Origin: Tomocerus qinae | Lineage: Eukaryota > Arthropoda > Collembola > Entomobryomorpha > Tomoceridae | Direction: 5' to 3' | DNA: 64,000 nucleotides | NCBI GenBank assembly: GCA_020055645.1 | Contig: CM034546.1 | Span: 116,982,375 to 117,046,374 of the forward strand | Shown here: positions 55,181 through 63,660 of the stretch, piece by piece | How positions within the stretch are numbered: position 1 is the first letter of the stretch | How the letters are laid out: each line of letters begins with the position of its first letter | Made by a program: the position numbers and the translations under genes | Notes under the pieces: generated by a model | Databases searched by the model: none | What the model saw: the letters and a program-made list of their open reading frames with translations, nothing else | What the model was told of the DNA's origin: nothing

Positions 55181-55578
55181 TAATATCGTATCTTCTTAAT
55201 GTACAAACAATTATTTCGGTACTCCACCCACGCCATACCCCCATTATTGGATCAGTCAATCATGTTTAAACAATATACTTAATTATTATGTGAATTGTGA
55301 TAGCTAAACTTTCAGGAGATGTTCTCCTTTAGTATATTAATCTTGTGTCTTGTCATACAATATTTCGGTTCTTGTTCTGAACAAAATGAAATTTTAATCA
55401 TTCCATATTCCATAGATTCCTTACATATTTAGAATTCCTTCCTGAATAGAAACAAATAAATATTACCAATAAAACAGCAAATGTTAAGACATCGGGATAG
55501 TAGAAGGCAACATGATTATGATCATGCCTTTGCTACACAATCAGTGCAATGTCATCTATACTATATTATAATTTCCGG
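55181..55578. other. Downstream flank of the MYCBP-like gene
   Basis: About 400 bp without a coding frame or recognisable repeat. It may include an extended 3' UTR, since further AATAAA hexamers occur near 55,454 and 55,469. Confidence 0.4.
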
Positions 55579-55587
55579 GTGTATGTA

Positions 55588-55629
<42 letters not shown>

Positions 55630-55662
55630 TGTGTGTGTGTGTGTGAGTGTGTGTGTGTGTGT
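55579..55662 (+). repeat. (GT)n microsatellite, interrupted
   Basis: A GTAT start passes into about 38 GT dinucleotides with two GA interruptions, ending at 55662. It directly abuts the 31-bp minisatellite. Open frames here (Cys/Val runs) are artefacts of the repeat. Confidence 0.95.
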
Positions 55663-55677
55663 CCACCCCTCATTTTA

Positions 55678-56390
55678 CCCATGTTGACACTTCTAGAAGC
55701 AGTAAAACCCTATGTTGACACTTCTAGAAGCAGTAAAACCCTATGTTGACACTTCTAGAAGCAGTAAATACCTATGTTGACACTTCTAGAAGCAGTAAAC
55801 CCTATGTTGACACTTCTAGAAGCAGTAAACCCTATGTTGACACTTCTAGAAGCAGTAAAACCCTATGTTGACACTTCTAGAAGCAGTAAAACCCTATGTT
55901 GACACTTCTAGAAGCAGTAAAACCCTATGTTGACACTTCTAGAAGCAGTAAAACCCTATGTTGACACTTCTAATAGCAATAAATACCTATGTTGACACTT
56001 ATAGCAATAAATACCTATGCTGACACTTCTAATAGCAATAAATACCTATATTGACACTTCTAGAAGCCGTAAAACCGTGTGTTGACACTTCTAGAAGCAA
56101 TAAAACTATATGTTGACACTTCTAGAAGCAATGAAACTATATGTTGACACTTCTAGAAGCAATGAAACTATATGTTGACACTTCTAGAAGCAATGAAACT
56201 GTATGTTGACACTTCTAGAAGCAATAAAACTATATGTTGACACTTCTAGAAGCAATAAAACTATATGTTGACACTTCTAGAAGCAATAAAACTATATTAT
56301 GTTGACACTTTTAGAAGCAATAAAGCTTTATGTTGACACTTTCAGAAGTGGTAAAACTATATTTTGTCACTTTTAGAAACAGTAAAAAGT
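55678..56390 (+). repeat. 31-bp minisatellite carrying TTCTAGAA (heat-shock-element core)
   Basis: There are about 23 head-to-tail units of 30-31 bp. Each holds TATGTTGACACTTCTAGAAG followed by CAGTAAAACC or CAATAAAACT. The left units carry CAGTAAA(A)CC, the right units CAATAAAACTATA, and degenerate units (AATAGCAATAAATACC) lie in the middle and at the right end. TTCTAGAA is intact in 17 units by my count. That octamer fits nTTCnnGAAn, the inverted-pentamer HSF-binding core; the match is seen, binding is inferred. Confidence 0.95.
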
Positions 56391-56400
56391 AAAAACCCTG

Positions 56401-56418
56401 TTATGTTATGTTATGTTA
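56401..56418 (+). repeat. (TTATG)n short run
   Basis: Three to four TTATG units join the 31-bp array to the 51-bp array. It is a trivial simple repeat, noted because it marks the boundary. Confidence 0.8.
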
Positions 56419-56421
56419 ATT

Positions 56422-57405
56422 AGGATGGGGCGGTGAGGTTGAGACTACATGTCGATGAAACAATTATGTTATTTTGGAAGAGGCGGGGACGTGGCGACTT
56501 TACATGTTGTTGAAAAAATATATTATTTGGGTAGTGGCGAGTAGGTGGAGACCACATGTCGGTGAAACAATTGTTATTTTTAAGCAGAGGCGGTCAGGTG
56601 GAGGTTACATGTCGGTAAAAAAGTTGTTGTTTGGGAGGGGGCTGGGAGGTGGAGACTATATGTCCTTGAAACAATTGTTATTTGGGAAGGGGCGGCGAGG
56701 AGGAGGCTACACGTTGGTGAAAAGTTGTTATTTCTGAAGTGGCGGGGAGGTAGAAACTTCATGTCGCTGAAACAATTGTTATTTGGGAAGGGGTGGGGAG
56801 TGGAGTTTACATGTCTGTGAAAAAGTTGTTATTTGGGAGGAGTCGGGGAGGTGGAAGTGACATGAAACAATTATGTTATTTTGGAAGGGGCGGACTGGAG
56901 ACTATACATGTTGCTGAAAAAATATATTATTTGGGTAGTGGCTGGGAGTTGGAGATCACATGTCGATGATACAATTGTTATTTGGGAAGGGGCAGGGAGG
57001 TGGAGGTTACATGTCGGTGAAAAAGTTGTAGTTTGGGTAGTGGTGGGGAGATAGAGACTACGTATCGTTGAAACAATTGTTATTTGGGATGGGGCGAGGA
57101 GGTGGAGGTTACGTGTCGATGAAAAAGTTATTTGAGGGGGGAGGTGCAGGTTTCACGTCGGTGAAACAATTGTTATTTGGGTAGGGGCGGGGAGGGGGTG
57201 GTTGAGGTTACACGTCGGGGAAACAATTGTTATTTGGGAAGGGGTGGGCAGGTGGAGGTTACATGTCGGTGAAACAATTGTTATTTGGGAAGGGGAGGTT
57301 ACATGTCGGTGAAAAAGTTGTTATTTGGGAGGGGGCGAGGTGCTGGAGACTGCATGTCGATGGAACAATTATGGTTTTTGGGAAGGGGCGGGGAAGTGAG
57401 ACTAC
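56422..57405 (+). repeat. G-rich minisatellite, unit about 51 bp
   Basis: There are about 19 diverged tandem units. A typical unit reads GGGGCGGGGAGGTGGAG, then TTACATGTCGGTGAAACAAT, then TGTTATTTGGGAA. Spacing of the TTATTTGGG motif is mostly 51 bp, with some shorter units near 57,120-57,330. The plus strand carries four closely spaced G-runs per unit, so quadruplex formation is possible. Frames of 60-87 codons here are repeat translations, not genes. Confidence 0.9.
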
Positions 57406-57747
57406 TGAATGGGTACGGATTGGCCGAGGTTGTATAGGAAACTGTGGCATGACATATCGGAGCACTTGAGCTTGGGATTAGTCATATTTGAATCTTTAAT
57501 TTTGCTTTATGTGAAACAGAGCCCTGTCGTAGGACGGGCTAACCAGCTAGTCATACATAATTTTACATCTAGACAATGCAAATGAAAAGGAATTCACAAT
57601 GTGAAACTGTGACAATGACGGATCGGCTGAGCTGAGCTAAAAGGAAGGGATGAAAATGAAAGAGACATCGCAAAATGGATAAACACACCACAATACACAC
57701 ACAGAGACACACAGACTACAGAGTAGCACTGAGTACCGAGTCAAGGG
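57406..57747. other. Unique spacer with a strong short hairpin
   Basis: There is no coding frame. At 57,521-57,539 GCCCTGTC pairs with GACGGGC around GTAG, a stable short hairpin preceded by GAAACA. CACA-rich sequence lies at 57,688-57,710. Otherwise nothing is recognised. Confidence 0.4.
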
Positions 57748-58263
57748 CACTTTAGACTCATCCTATTCCTATCGTTTTGCTATTTCTATACAGATTTTTG
57801 AGTTTACACTTCGATTGATAGTATCGTTATAGTGATGTTGTCACATTCATATAACTTTCATATTCATATAATTCTTGGACACTTTATACTCATGCTATTC
57901 ATATTCTAATTCTATCGTTGTCAAGAAAAACCTCAGTTGAACAAAGTTCAACTTTCAGAAGATTGAAACTCCCTTGAAAACCCTTTTTGTGTAATTGTTG
58001 GGACTCAAATTACGATTTTTCTATTTAGTTGCCACAGTTACAGATTTACTGTAGTGGGAGTGCCACCACCCTGTTTCTTTCGTAATTTTGTCAATTTTAC
58101 CACTTTATACCTTCGATTTGACGTATGAATGATACACGAAGACGATAGAAATGCAATGCAAACAGGACCATCTAAAAAATAGTGTAAAGTGTTGCTGGGA
58201 ATACCACTCGAAACTGTTAATAATATGATATGACAACGATAGAAATAGAATGAGTCTAAAGTG
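57748..58263. repeat. Inverted repeat of about 29 bp with related inner copies
   Basis: CACTTTAGACTCATCCTATT at 57748 onward (29 bp to 57776) matches the reverse complement of 58235-58263 with two mismatches. Weaker copies of the CTAT..CTATCG core lie at about 57,885-57,920 (direct) and 58,143-58,155 (inverted), so the block is roughly symmetric over 516 bp. It may be a decayed foldback element. No target duplication is evident. Confidence 0.6.
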
Positions 58264-58339
58264 GCCTTCACAGAACGTCAGTAAAATCCCAAGCAGCCCA
58301 AGCAAAGATCAAAAAGTATACAAGGATAACTGACTTCCA

Positions 58340-58347
58340 GCGGGAAA
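58340..58347 (+). promoter_or_regulatory. E2F-like site upstream of RFC3
   Basis: GCGGGAAA lies 126 bp before the RFC3 start codon. It is the reverse complement of TTTCCCGC, a standard E2F consensus form. Replication genes including RFC subunits are classical E2F targets, so the placement is sensible, but one octamer is weak evidence. No TATA box is seen; 58,264-58,472 is otherwise unremarkable promoter or 5' UTR. Confidence 0.45.
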
Positions 58348-58472
58348 ATTGACAATACGAGGCTTTTTCCTCGCTTACAAATAAATCCTTTCAGCTTGGC
58401 ATACATTTTCCCCAATCAGTTTTGAATTTTTCGGGTTTTTAAACATTCAAAAAAGTACAAAAATAAATTAAA

Positions 58473-58559
58473 ATGTCTCTCTGGGTAGACAAGTATCGTC
58501 CAAAATCTCTGGAAGATTTAGATTACCACAAAGACTTGGCCACAAATATGCAGCAGTTG
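58473..58559 (+). CDS. RFC3: RFC3 exon 1 (residues 1-29)
   Basis: Starts at ATG in AATTAAAATG and ends CAGTTG|GTAAGC, phase 0. It carries the RFC box with SLWVDKYRP. Confidence 0.95.
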
Positions 58560-60170
58560 GTAAGCGTTTTTATTTATTTAAATTTATTTTGAAATTTTGA
58601 TTTTAAAGAAATCATTTTACCATTGATTTACTTGACATTCAAGACATACATGACGCATGGTCAAATGTCAATGAATATACAATGTTGAATGTGAATGTTT
58701 CTTGAATGCGGAATGTTGAATGTTGTATTCAATCATTGATCAATATTTTGTTGCCAATTGTCTATTAATCCAATATTTTATATTTTTAGGTTAAATGTGG
58801 GGATTTTCCTCATCTGCTTGTTTATGGTCCATCTGGAGCTGGGAAACGGACAAGAATTTCTTGCCTGTTGCGGGAATTATATGGATCGGGAGTAGACCGT
58901 ATAAGGATTCAACGGCAAGTTTTTGAGGCAAGAGGTTTTGCATATTTGTGTTATTTACTATTGTGCTTAATTTATATTAATGGTTTCCTTTTTTGATGTT
59001 AATTATACTAATTTATCTATAAAATTAGGAAGTAAATAAGAAAGGCTTTTTTACAAGTTTATATTATGGTTTTAAAAGCTGTTGTGCTGTGACATTTAAT
59101 TTAATTGATACAATTGTTACTAATTTTAGACTCCTTCAAAAAAGAAAGTAGAAATCTCAACTTACTCAAGCAATTACCACATTGAGGTTAATCCAAGTGA
59201 TGTCGGAATATACGATAGAGTTGTTATACAAGAATTGATAAAATCGGTAGCAGAAACACATCCTTTAGATCAACATCCATTTAAAGGTTCTGTCACATCT
59301 TTTTGTCAATATTGTCATCACACAATAATTCAAGCTCTATCATCTTTATTTCTAAATATATGTATAAGACAGCTGGGGGAATAACGTTTTTTTGGTTAGT
59401 TATTGTGCTGCAAGAAGTGGATCGTTTAACAAAAGATGCACAAGACGCTCTTCGGAGAACAATGGAGAAGTATATATCATCTTGTCGTCTGATACTCTGC
59501 GCTTTGTCAACATCTCGAGTTACACCTGCTATTCAGAGTAGATGTCTTCTGCTCAGAGTTTGTGCTCCATCAAACAATCAAATTGTTAAAGTTTTGCAGG
59601 TAATTGCAACTGTAATGATTCAATAAACGTATGTCGATGTGAACTATATGTGTTACAACGTTTTTATTTTTTAATATTTTAAAGACCGTTGCACGAAAAG
59701 AAGGACTGACTTTACCTGTGGAATTAGCTGACCGAATTGCGTCATTGTCTCAAGGCAACCTTCGACGAGCTATTCTATCTTTGGAGGCATGTCGTGCAGA
59801 AAGATACCCTTTTGTGGATAAGCAGCCGGTTGTTGAACCGGACTGGGAACGTTATCTTAAGGAGACAGCCTTTCAAATCGTACAGGAGCAGAGCCCTGCT
59901 AAATTGTTACAAGTTCGTGAGAGACTCTATGAACTTCTATGCCACTGTATTCCACCTGAAGTCATTTTTCGTGGACTTTTGAAAGAATTAGTGAAAAATT
60001 GTGATAACCAATTGAAGACCGAGATTTGTGCCGAGGCGGCCAGATGTCAATGGCGAGCTAACCGTGGTAGTAAGGTTATATTTCATCTAGAAGAATTTGT
60101 CGCGAAATTTATGGCCATTTACAAAAGATTCATTGAACAAGCAGCTATGAACGACGAATTCGATGATTAA
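58473..60170 (+). CDS. RFC3: Replication factor C subunit 3 (clamp-loader ATPase, 38-kDa class)
   Basis: Five exons, 58473-58559, 58790-58927, 59130-59286, 59400-59599 and 59685-60170, encode 355 residues, matching the usual length of about 356. The start [10 protein letters not shown] is the conserved RFC opening. Walker A is GPSGAGKR (42-49), followed by TPSKKK and [12 protein letters not shown], a Walker B-like VIVLQEVDR (128-136), [16 protein letters not shown] and the SRC motif (174-176). The C-terminal collar domain keeps NLRRAIL, RLYELL, HCIPPE and [15 protein letters not shown]. With RFC1, 2, 4 and 5, RFC3 loads PCNA on primer-template junctions in the nucleus. Intron phases are 0, 0, 1 and 0. 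Intron 2 appears to use a GC donor. No frameshift or missing motif is seen, so the gene looks functional. Confidence 0.95.
58790..58927 (+). CDS. RFC3: RFC3 exon 2 (residues 30-75), ends at a GC donor
   Basis: The acceptor is ATTTTTAG|GTTAAA. The exon carries Walker A. The end is set at GAG|GCAAGA, a consensus-like GC donor: it gives [14 protein letters not shown], the same spacing as animal RFC3 proteins. The nearby GT site (CAA|GTTTTT) would delete three residues and is a poor donor. Confidence 0.8.
59130..59286 (+). CDS. RFC3: RFC3 exon 3 (residues 76-127 plus one base)
   Basis: Acceptor CTAATTTTAG|ACTCC, donor AAAG|GTTCTG, phase 1. It encodes TPSKKK to HPFK. Confidence 0.9.
59400..59599 (+). 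CDS. RFC3: RFC3 exon 4 (residues 128-194)
   Basis: Acceptor TTTTTTTGGTTAG|TTATTG, donor TTGCAG|GTAATT, phase 0. It holds Walker B-like, sensor 1 region and the SRC motif. The open frame before 59,400 is intron. Confidence 0.92.
59685..60170 (+). CDS. RFC3: RFC3 exon 5 (residues 195-355 and stop)
   Basis: Acceptor ATATTTTAAAG|ACCGTT. It encodes the AAA lid and the C-terminal helical collar and stops at TAA 60168-60170. No canonical AATAAA follows before the transposon at 60,336. Confidence 0.93.
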   Translation, partial: TVARKEGLTLPVELADRIASLSQGNLRRAILSLEACRAERYPFVDKQPVVEPDWERYLKETAFQIVQEQSPAKLLQVRERLYELLCHCIPPEVIFRGLLKELVKNCDNQLKTEICAEAARCQWRANRGSKVIFHLEEFVAKFMAIYKRFIEQAAMNDEFDD

Positions 60171-60335
60171 ACCGTAAGTTGGTGATGATTTTCATTATTT
60201 TTATTAATATTTTGCTAGTAATTAGTGATTTGGGTTTCTTTGTAAAGTCTTTGTCTACTATATAATTATTTAAGTATTGCAGTTTAATATTAGTTTGTTA
60301 AAAAAATTAATATTCCATTTTCAAATATCTGTAAT

Positions 60336-60754
60336 TTAAGGGCCCAGTATCTTTAAATTTGGAAATCTCTGATGACTACCAAAATACATGTAAAAATTGT
60401 TTTACAACTCTTGGTATTCTGTCTAAAGTTCTTACCCGATTTTCTTGTGTGGCACATTTTTAAAATCCTGAATATATTGTCAACCACCCCATTGTACAAA
60501 ATATACGATATTTAAATTTTCTAGCAGATTTTGTCGTTTACAAAATTATAATTGCAATAATAAGATATATTAATGAGTAAACATATCGTATTGTACAATG
60601 GGGTGGTTGACAATATATTCAGGATTCCAAAAATGTGCCACATGAGAAAATCGGGTAAGAACTTTAGACAGAATTCCAAGAGTTGTAAAACAATTTTTAA
60701 ATGTATTTTGGTAGTCATCAGAGATTTCCAAATTTAAAGGTACCGGGCTCTTAA
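60336..60754. mobile_element. Near-palindromic MITE with TTAA target duplication
   Basis: The element 60340-60750 (411 bp) is flanked by TTAA on both sides. Its arms, about 60340-60515 and 60578-60750, are inverted copies differing at few positions, so the whole unit folds into one long hairpin with a 60-base loop. Ends read GGGCCCAGTATC and, inward from the right, GAGCCCGGTACC. TTAA duplications are typical of piggyBac-class elements, which suggests but does not prove that origin. It sits 165 bp after the RFC3 stop codon. Short minus-strand frames in it are spurious. Confidence 0.85.
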
Positions 60755-60912
60755 GGTAGGATTAACTATTAACTATCATTTTTGTATCCTTCAACTAACC
60801 ACTATGTACTATAAACCTATAATTGGATATATGTATAAACTAGCCAACAATATTTTATTAATATTTGTGTTTATTGCATCTAAATATTATTATGAGTATG
60901 AGACATGAGAGT
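60755..60912. other. Short spacer between MITE and the 3-kb repeat block
   Basis: Unremarkable AT-rich DNA, with repeated GAGTATGAGA-like words just before the 14-bp direct repeat. Confidence 0.3.
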
Positions 60913-60926
60913 ATGACACGAACATG

Positions 60927-61160
60927 GGCGTACAGGTCTGTCTAGTGGTCTAAACTAAACAGCCGCTTCTCAGGCTGAGATCTGGAGTTCGAATCTCTGG
61001 GAGCGCAGCGCCTCAGGTCTATATGTGCCGATTCCAGCAACTTAGAACCTTAAGGTGAAAACTATGATATTGAGTAAAGAGGAATACAAGGCAACCACAT
61101 CAATCTAACCTCTCAGTATTTTAGACGTTTATGAAACTAACAGTTAAGTAAACATCCTAC
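60927..61160 (+). mobile_element. tRNA-derived SINE-like sequence
   Basis: An A-box-like stretch (GTCTAGTGGTCTAA) is followed by a CAGCC/GGCTG anticodon-like stem and a B-box-like GAGTTCGAATCTC at about 60,990, the layout of a tRNA gene. The acceptor stem does not close and the sequence runs on into a non-tRNA body (CCGATTCCAGCAACTTAGAA), so this is a SINE head rather than a tRNA gene. The right limit is uncertain. Confidence 0.55.
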
Positions 61161-61181
61161 ACATGATTGTCCGAAATAATT

Positions 61182-61260
61182 CATTTCCAATCACTTGGAA
61201 ACCATTTCCAAATGCTTGGAAATCATTTTCAAACACTTGGAAACCATTTCCAAACACTTC
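61182..61260 (-). repeat. 21-bp minisatellite, left array (about 4 copies)
   Basis: Units read CATTTCCAAACACTTGGAAA with variants. The same 21-mer occurs in reverse orientation at 62,894-63,083. Confidence 0.85.
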
Positions 61261-61269
61261 TATTAAACC

Positions 61270-62578
61270 TCACCTTTCGCGCACCATAGCAGCGCATTGG
61301 CCGCGCAAAAGTCAAGTTTCGCAGATTAAACCCAAACTTGGTGATTTGGGGTAATTTAATGCGCTGATTACGGATAAAATACTCAAATTCGAATAAACCC
61401 CACCTTTCGCGCACCATAGCAGCGCATTGGCCGCGCAAAAGTCAAGTTTCACAGATTAAACCCAAACTTGGTGATTTGGGGTAATTAATTGCGCTGATTA
61501 CGGATAAAATACTCAAATAACAGTTAACTTTAGCTTTCGCGCTCTATAGCAGCGCAATGTTAGCGCAAAAGTCAAGTTTGTCAGATTCAATCTAAATTTT
61601 GGATTTTGGGGTAATTAAATGCGCTGATTACGGATAAAATACTAAAATAAGAGTTAACTTTAGCTTTCGCGCTATAAAGCAGCGCAATGTTAGCGCAAAA
61701 GTCAAGTTTGTCAGATTCAATCTAAATTTTGGATTTTGGGGTAATTAAATGCGCTGATTACGGATAAAATACTAAAATAAGAGTTAACTTTAGCTTTCGC
61801 GCTCTATAGCAGCGCAATGTTAGCGCAAAAGTCAAGTTTCCCAGATTAAACCCAAACTTGGTGATTTGGGGTAATTAATTGCGCTGATTACGGATAAAAT
61901 ACTCAAATAACAGTTAACTTTAGCTTTCGCGCTCTATAGCAGCGCAATGTTAGCGCAAAAGTCAAGTTTGTCAGATTCAATCTAAATTTTGGATTTTGGG
62001 GTAATTAAATGCGCTGATTACGGATAAAATACTAAAATAAGAGTTAACTTTAGCTTTTGCGCTCTATAGCAGCGCAATGTTAGCGTAAAAGTCAGGTAAT
62101 TAAATGCGCTGATTACGGATAAAATACTAAAATAAGAGTTAACTTTAGCTTTCGCGCTCTATAGCAGCGCAATGTTAGCGCAAAAGTCAAGTTTCACAGA
62201 TTAAACCCAAACTTGGTGATTTGGGGTAATTAATTGCGCTGATTACGGATAAAATACTCAAATAACAGTTAACTTTAGCTTTCGCGCTCTATAGCAGCGC
62301 AATGTTAGCGCAAAAGTCAAGTTTGTCAGATTCAATCTAAATTTTGGATTTTGGGGTAATTAAATGCGCTGATTACGGATAAAATACTAAAATAAGAGTT
62401 AACTTTAGCTTTCGCGCTATAAAGCAGCGCAATGTTAGCGCAAAAGTCAAGTTCCTCAGATTCAATCTAAATTTTGGATTTTGGGGTAATTAAATGCGCT
62501 GATTACGGATAAAATACTCAAATAACAGTTAACTTTAGCTTTCGCGCTCTATAGCAGCGCAATGTTGGCACAAAAGTC
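61270..62578 (+). repeat. 130-bp satellite array, 11 units, trimeric higher-order pattern
   Basis: TTTCGCGC (or TTTTGCGC in unit 7) starts at 61275, 61405, 61535, 61665, 61795, 61925, 62055, 62150, 62280, 62410 and 62540: a 130-bp period with one 95-bp unit. Two variants recur, A (CCCAAACTTGGTGATTTGGG) and B (CTAAATTTTGGATTTTGGGG). From unit 2 the order is A-B-B', A-B-truncated, A-B-B', so the array grew by a 390-bp trimer. Units 1-2 carry a diverged start (ACCATAGC, GGCCGCGC). The last unit is partial. Confidence 0.92.
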
Positions 62579-62893
62579 GTTTGTTGGGCCATCTATCAAC
62601 ACAAATCACACATTTGCATATTAGACCAATTCGTTCTCCAAAAATGTCAAAAATTAACTTGGTAAAATGCATCAATACACCTTGTATGACATTAATAAGC
62701 ATCTACACACTTCAAGCAAAACGATTATGATGTAATATATTCAAAAATTTGAATTGGTACAAGGCCAAAGGTCAATTTTTAAAAGTTGTTGTTTCTGTGA
62801 CCTGTTAATCAGCATCTACTTACTACGAACGGAATGATTATGATGTAATATGTGACATTTGACTTATTCTAATTCTTTTTCCTACAACTTTAC
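62579..62893. repeat. Spacer containing a diverged ~114-bp direct duplication
   Basis: AGCATCTACACACTTC...GATTATGATGTAATAT near 62,698 recurs near 62,812 as AGCATCTACTTACTAC...GATTATGATGTAATAT, about 114 bp apart and clearly diverged. There is no coding frame. Confidence 0.6.
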
Positions 62894-63083
62894 GGTTTGC
62901 AAGTCATTGGAAATGGTTTGCAAGTCATTGGAAATGGTTTGCAAGTCATTGGAAATGGTTTGCAAGTCATTGGAAATGGTTTGCAAGTCATTGGAAATGG
63001 TTTGCAAGTCATTGGAAATGGTTTGCAAGTCATTGGAAATGGTTTCCAAGTGTTTGGAAATGGTTTCCAAGTGTTTGGAAAAG
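62894..63083 (+). repeat. 21-bp minisatellite, right array (9 copies)
   Basis: Seven identical units GGTTTGCAAGTCATTGGAAA(T) are followed by two GGTTTCCAAGTGTTTGGAAA(T). The latter are the reverse complement of the left array's unit. A 124-codon frame reading VCKSLEM repeats arises because 21 is a multiple of three; it is not a gene. Confidence 0.95.
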
Positions 63084-63450
63084 ATTTCTAAGCTGCATAC
63101 GTTTCGTATTGGAAGGTGTAAGAAAGATTGTACTAATTTTCACAAAAGTTTGACTACTCGGATGTTTCACAATGTTGGGATTCGGCTACTTAAAGAGTTT
63201 ATTTTTATTTTAATTTATGAAGGCATAAAATAACTGTCTTACTTTTAATGAATTTTTAAAAATAGTAGGAATGGGTTTAAAATTTTGAGTTTTTTTTTAT
63301 TTTGTAGAGAATTTTCTGCTTTATTTTATTAAATGGAAAACCAAATTTATCAGTCATCACCTGAAAGCTTAAATTTGCTGGAATCGACACATATGGTAGT
63401 TAGTCTGGAGCTGGGAGAAGCTTAGCATTGATTTGCATATCTTTGTGACA

Positions 63451-63524
63451 ATTAATGTTTTCAATAATGTGTAATATTTAGTACATGGAGGTATGCGTTG
63501 GGGTACATTATTGAAAACATTAAT
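63451..63524. repeat. Perfect 20-bp inverted repeat (hairpin)
   Basis: ATTAATGTTTTCAATAATGT at 63451-63470 is exactly complementary to 63505-63524, with a 34-base loop. It may be part of the surrounding repeat block. The stretches 63,084-63,450 and 63,525-63,660 show nothing else. Confidence 0.8.
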
Positions 63525-63660
63525 ATGATTATCTAACAATGCCCTGTCTGCAGTGTATGGATTGTTCTGTTGGTCTAATATACGTGCTACGAGTTATACC
63601 TAGCACAAGTCTGGACATGCAATGGGATGCACATGAGGTGATAAGGTGAGTTAAAGTAGA

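Noticed and set aside
56474-56762. Gly/Lys-rich and antisense frames in the 51-bp repeat
   Set aside because: Repeat translation; period 51 is a multiple of three, which keeps frames open.
57505-57545. Hammerhead ribozyme
   Set aside because: GAAACAG..CTGTC resembles the 3' half of the core, but no CUGANGA box or closing stem I is found upstream.
60927-61000. A tRNA gene
   Set aside because: A- and B-box-like motifs and an anticodon-like stem are present, but no matching acceptor stem closes the cloverleaf; it fits a SINE head better.
62859-63233. 124-codon frame with VCKSLEM repeats
   Set aside because: It is a read-through of the 21-bp minisatellite, open because 21 is divisible by three; the opposite strand and another frame are open for the same reason.
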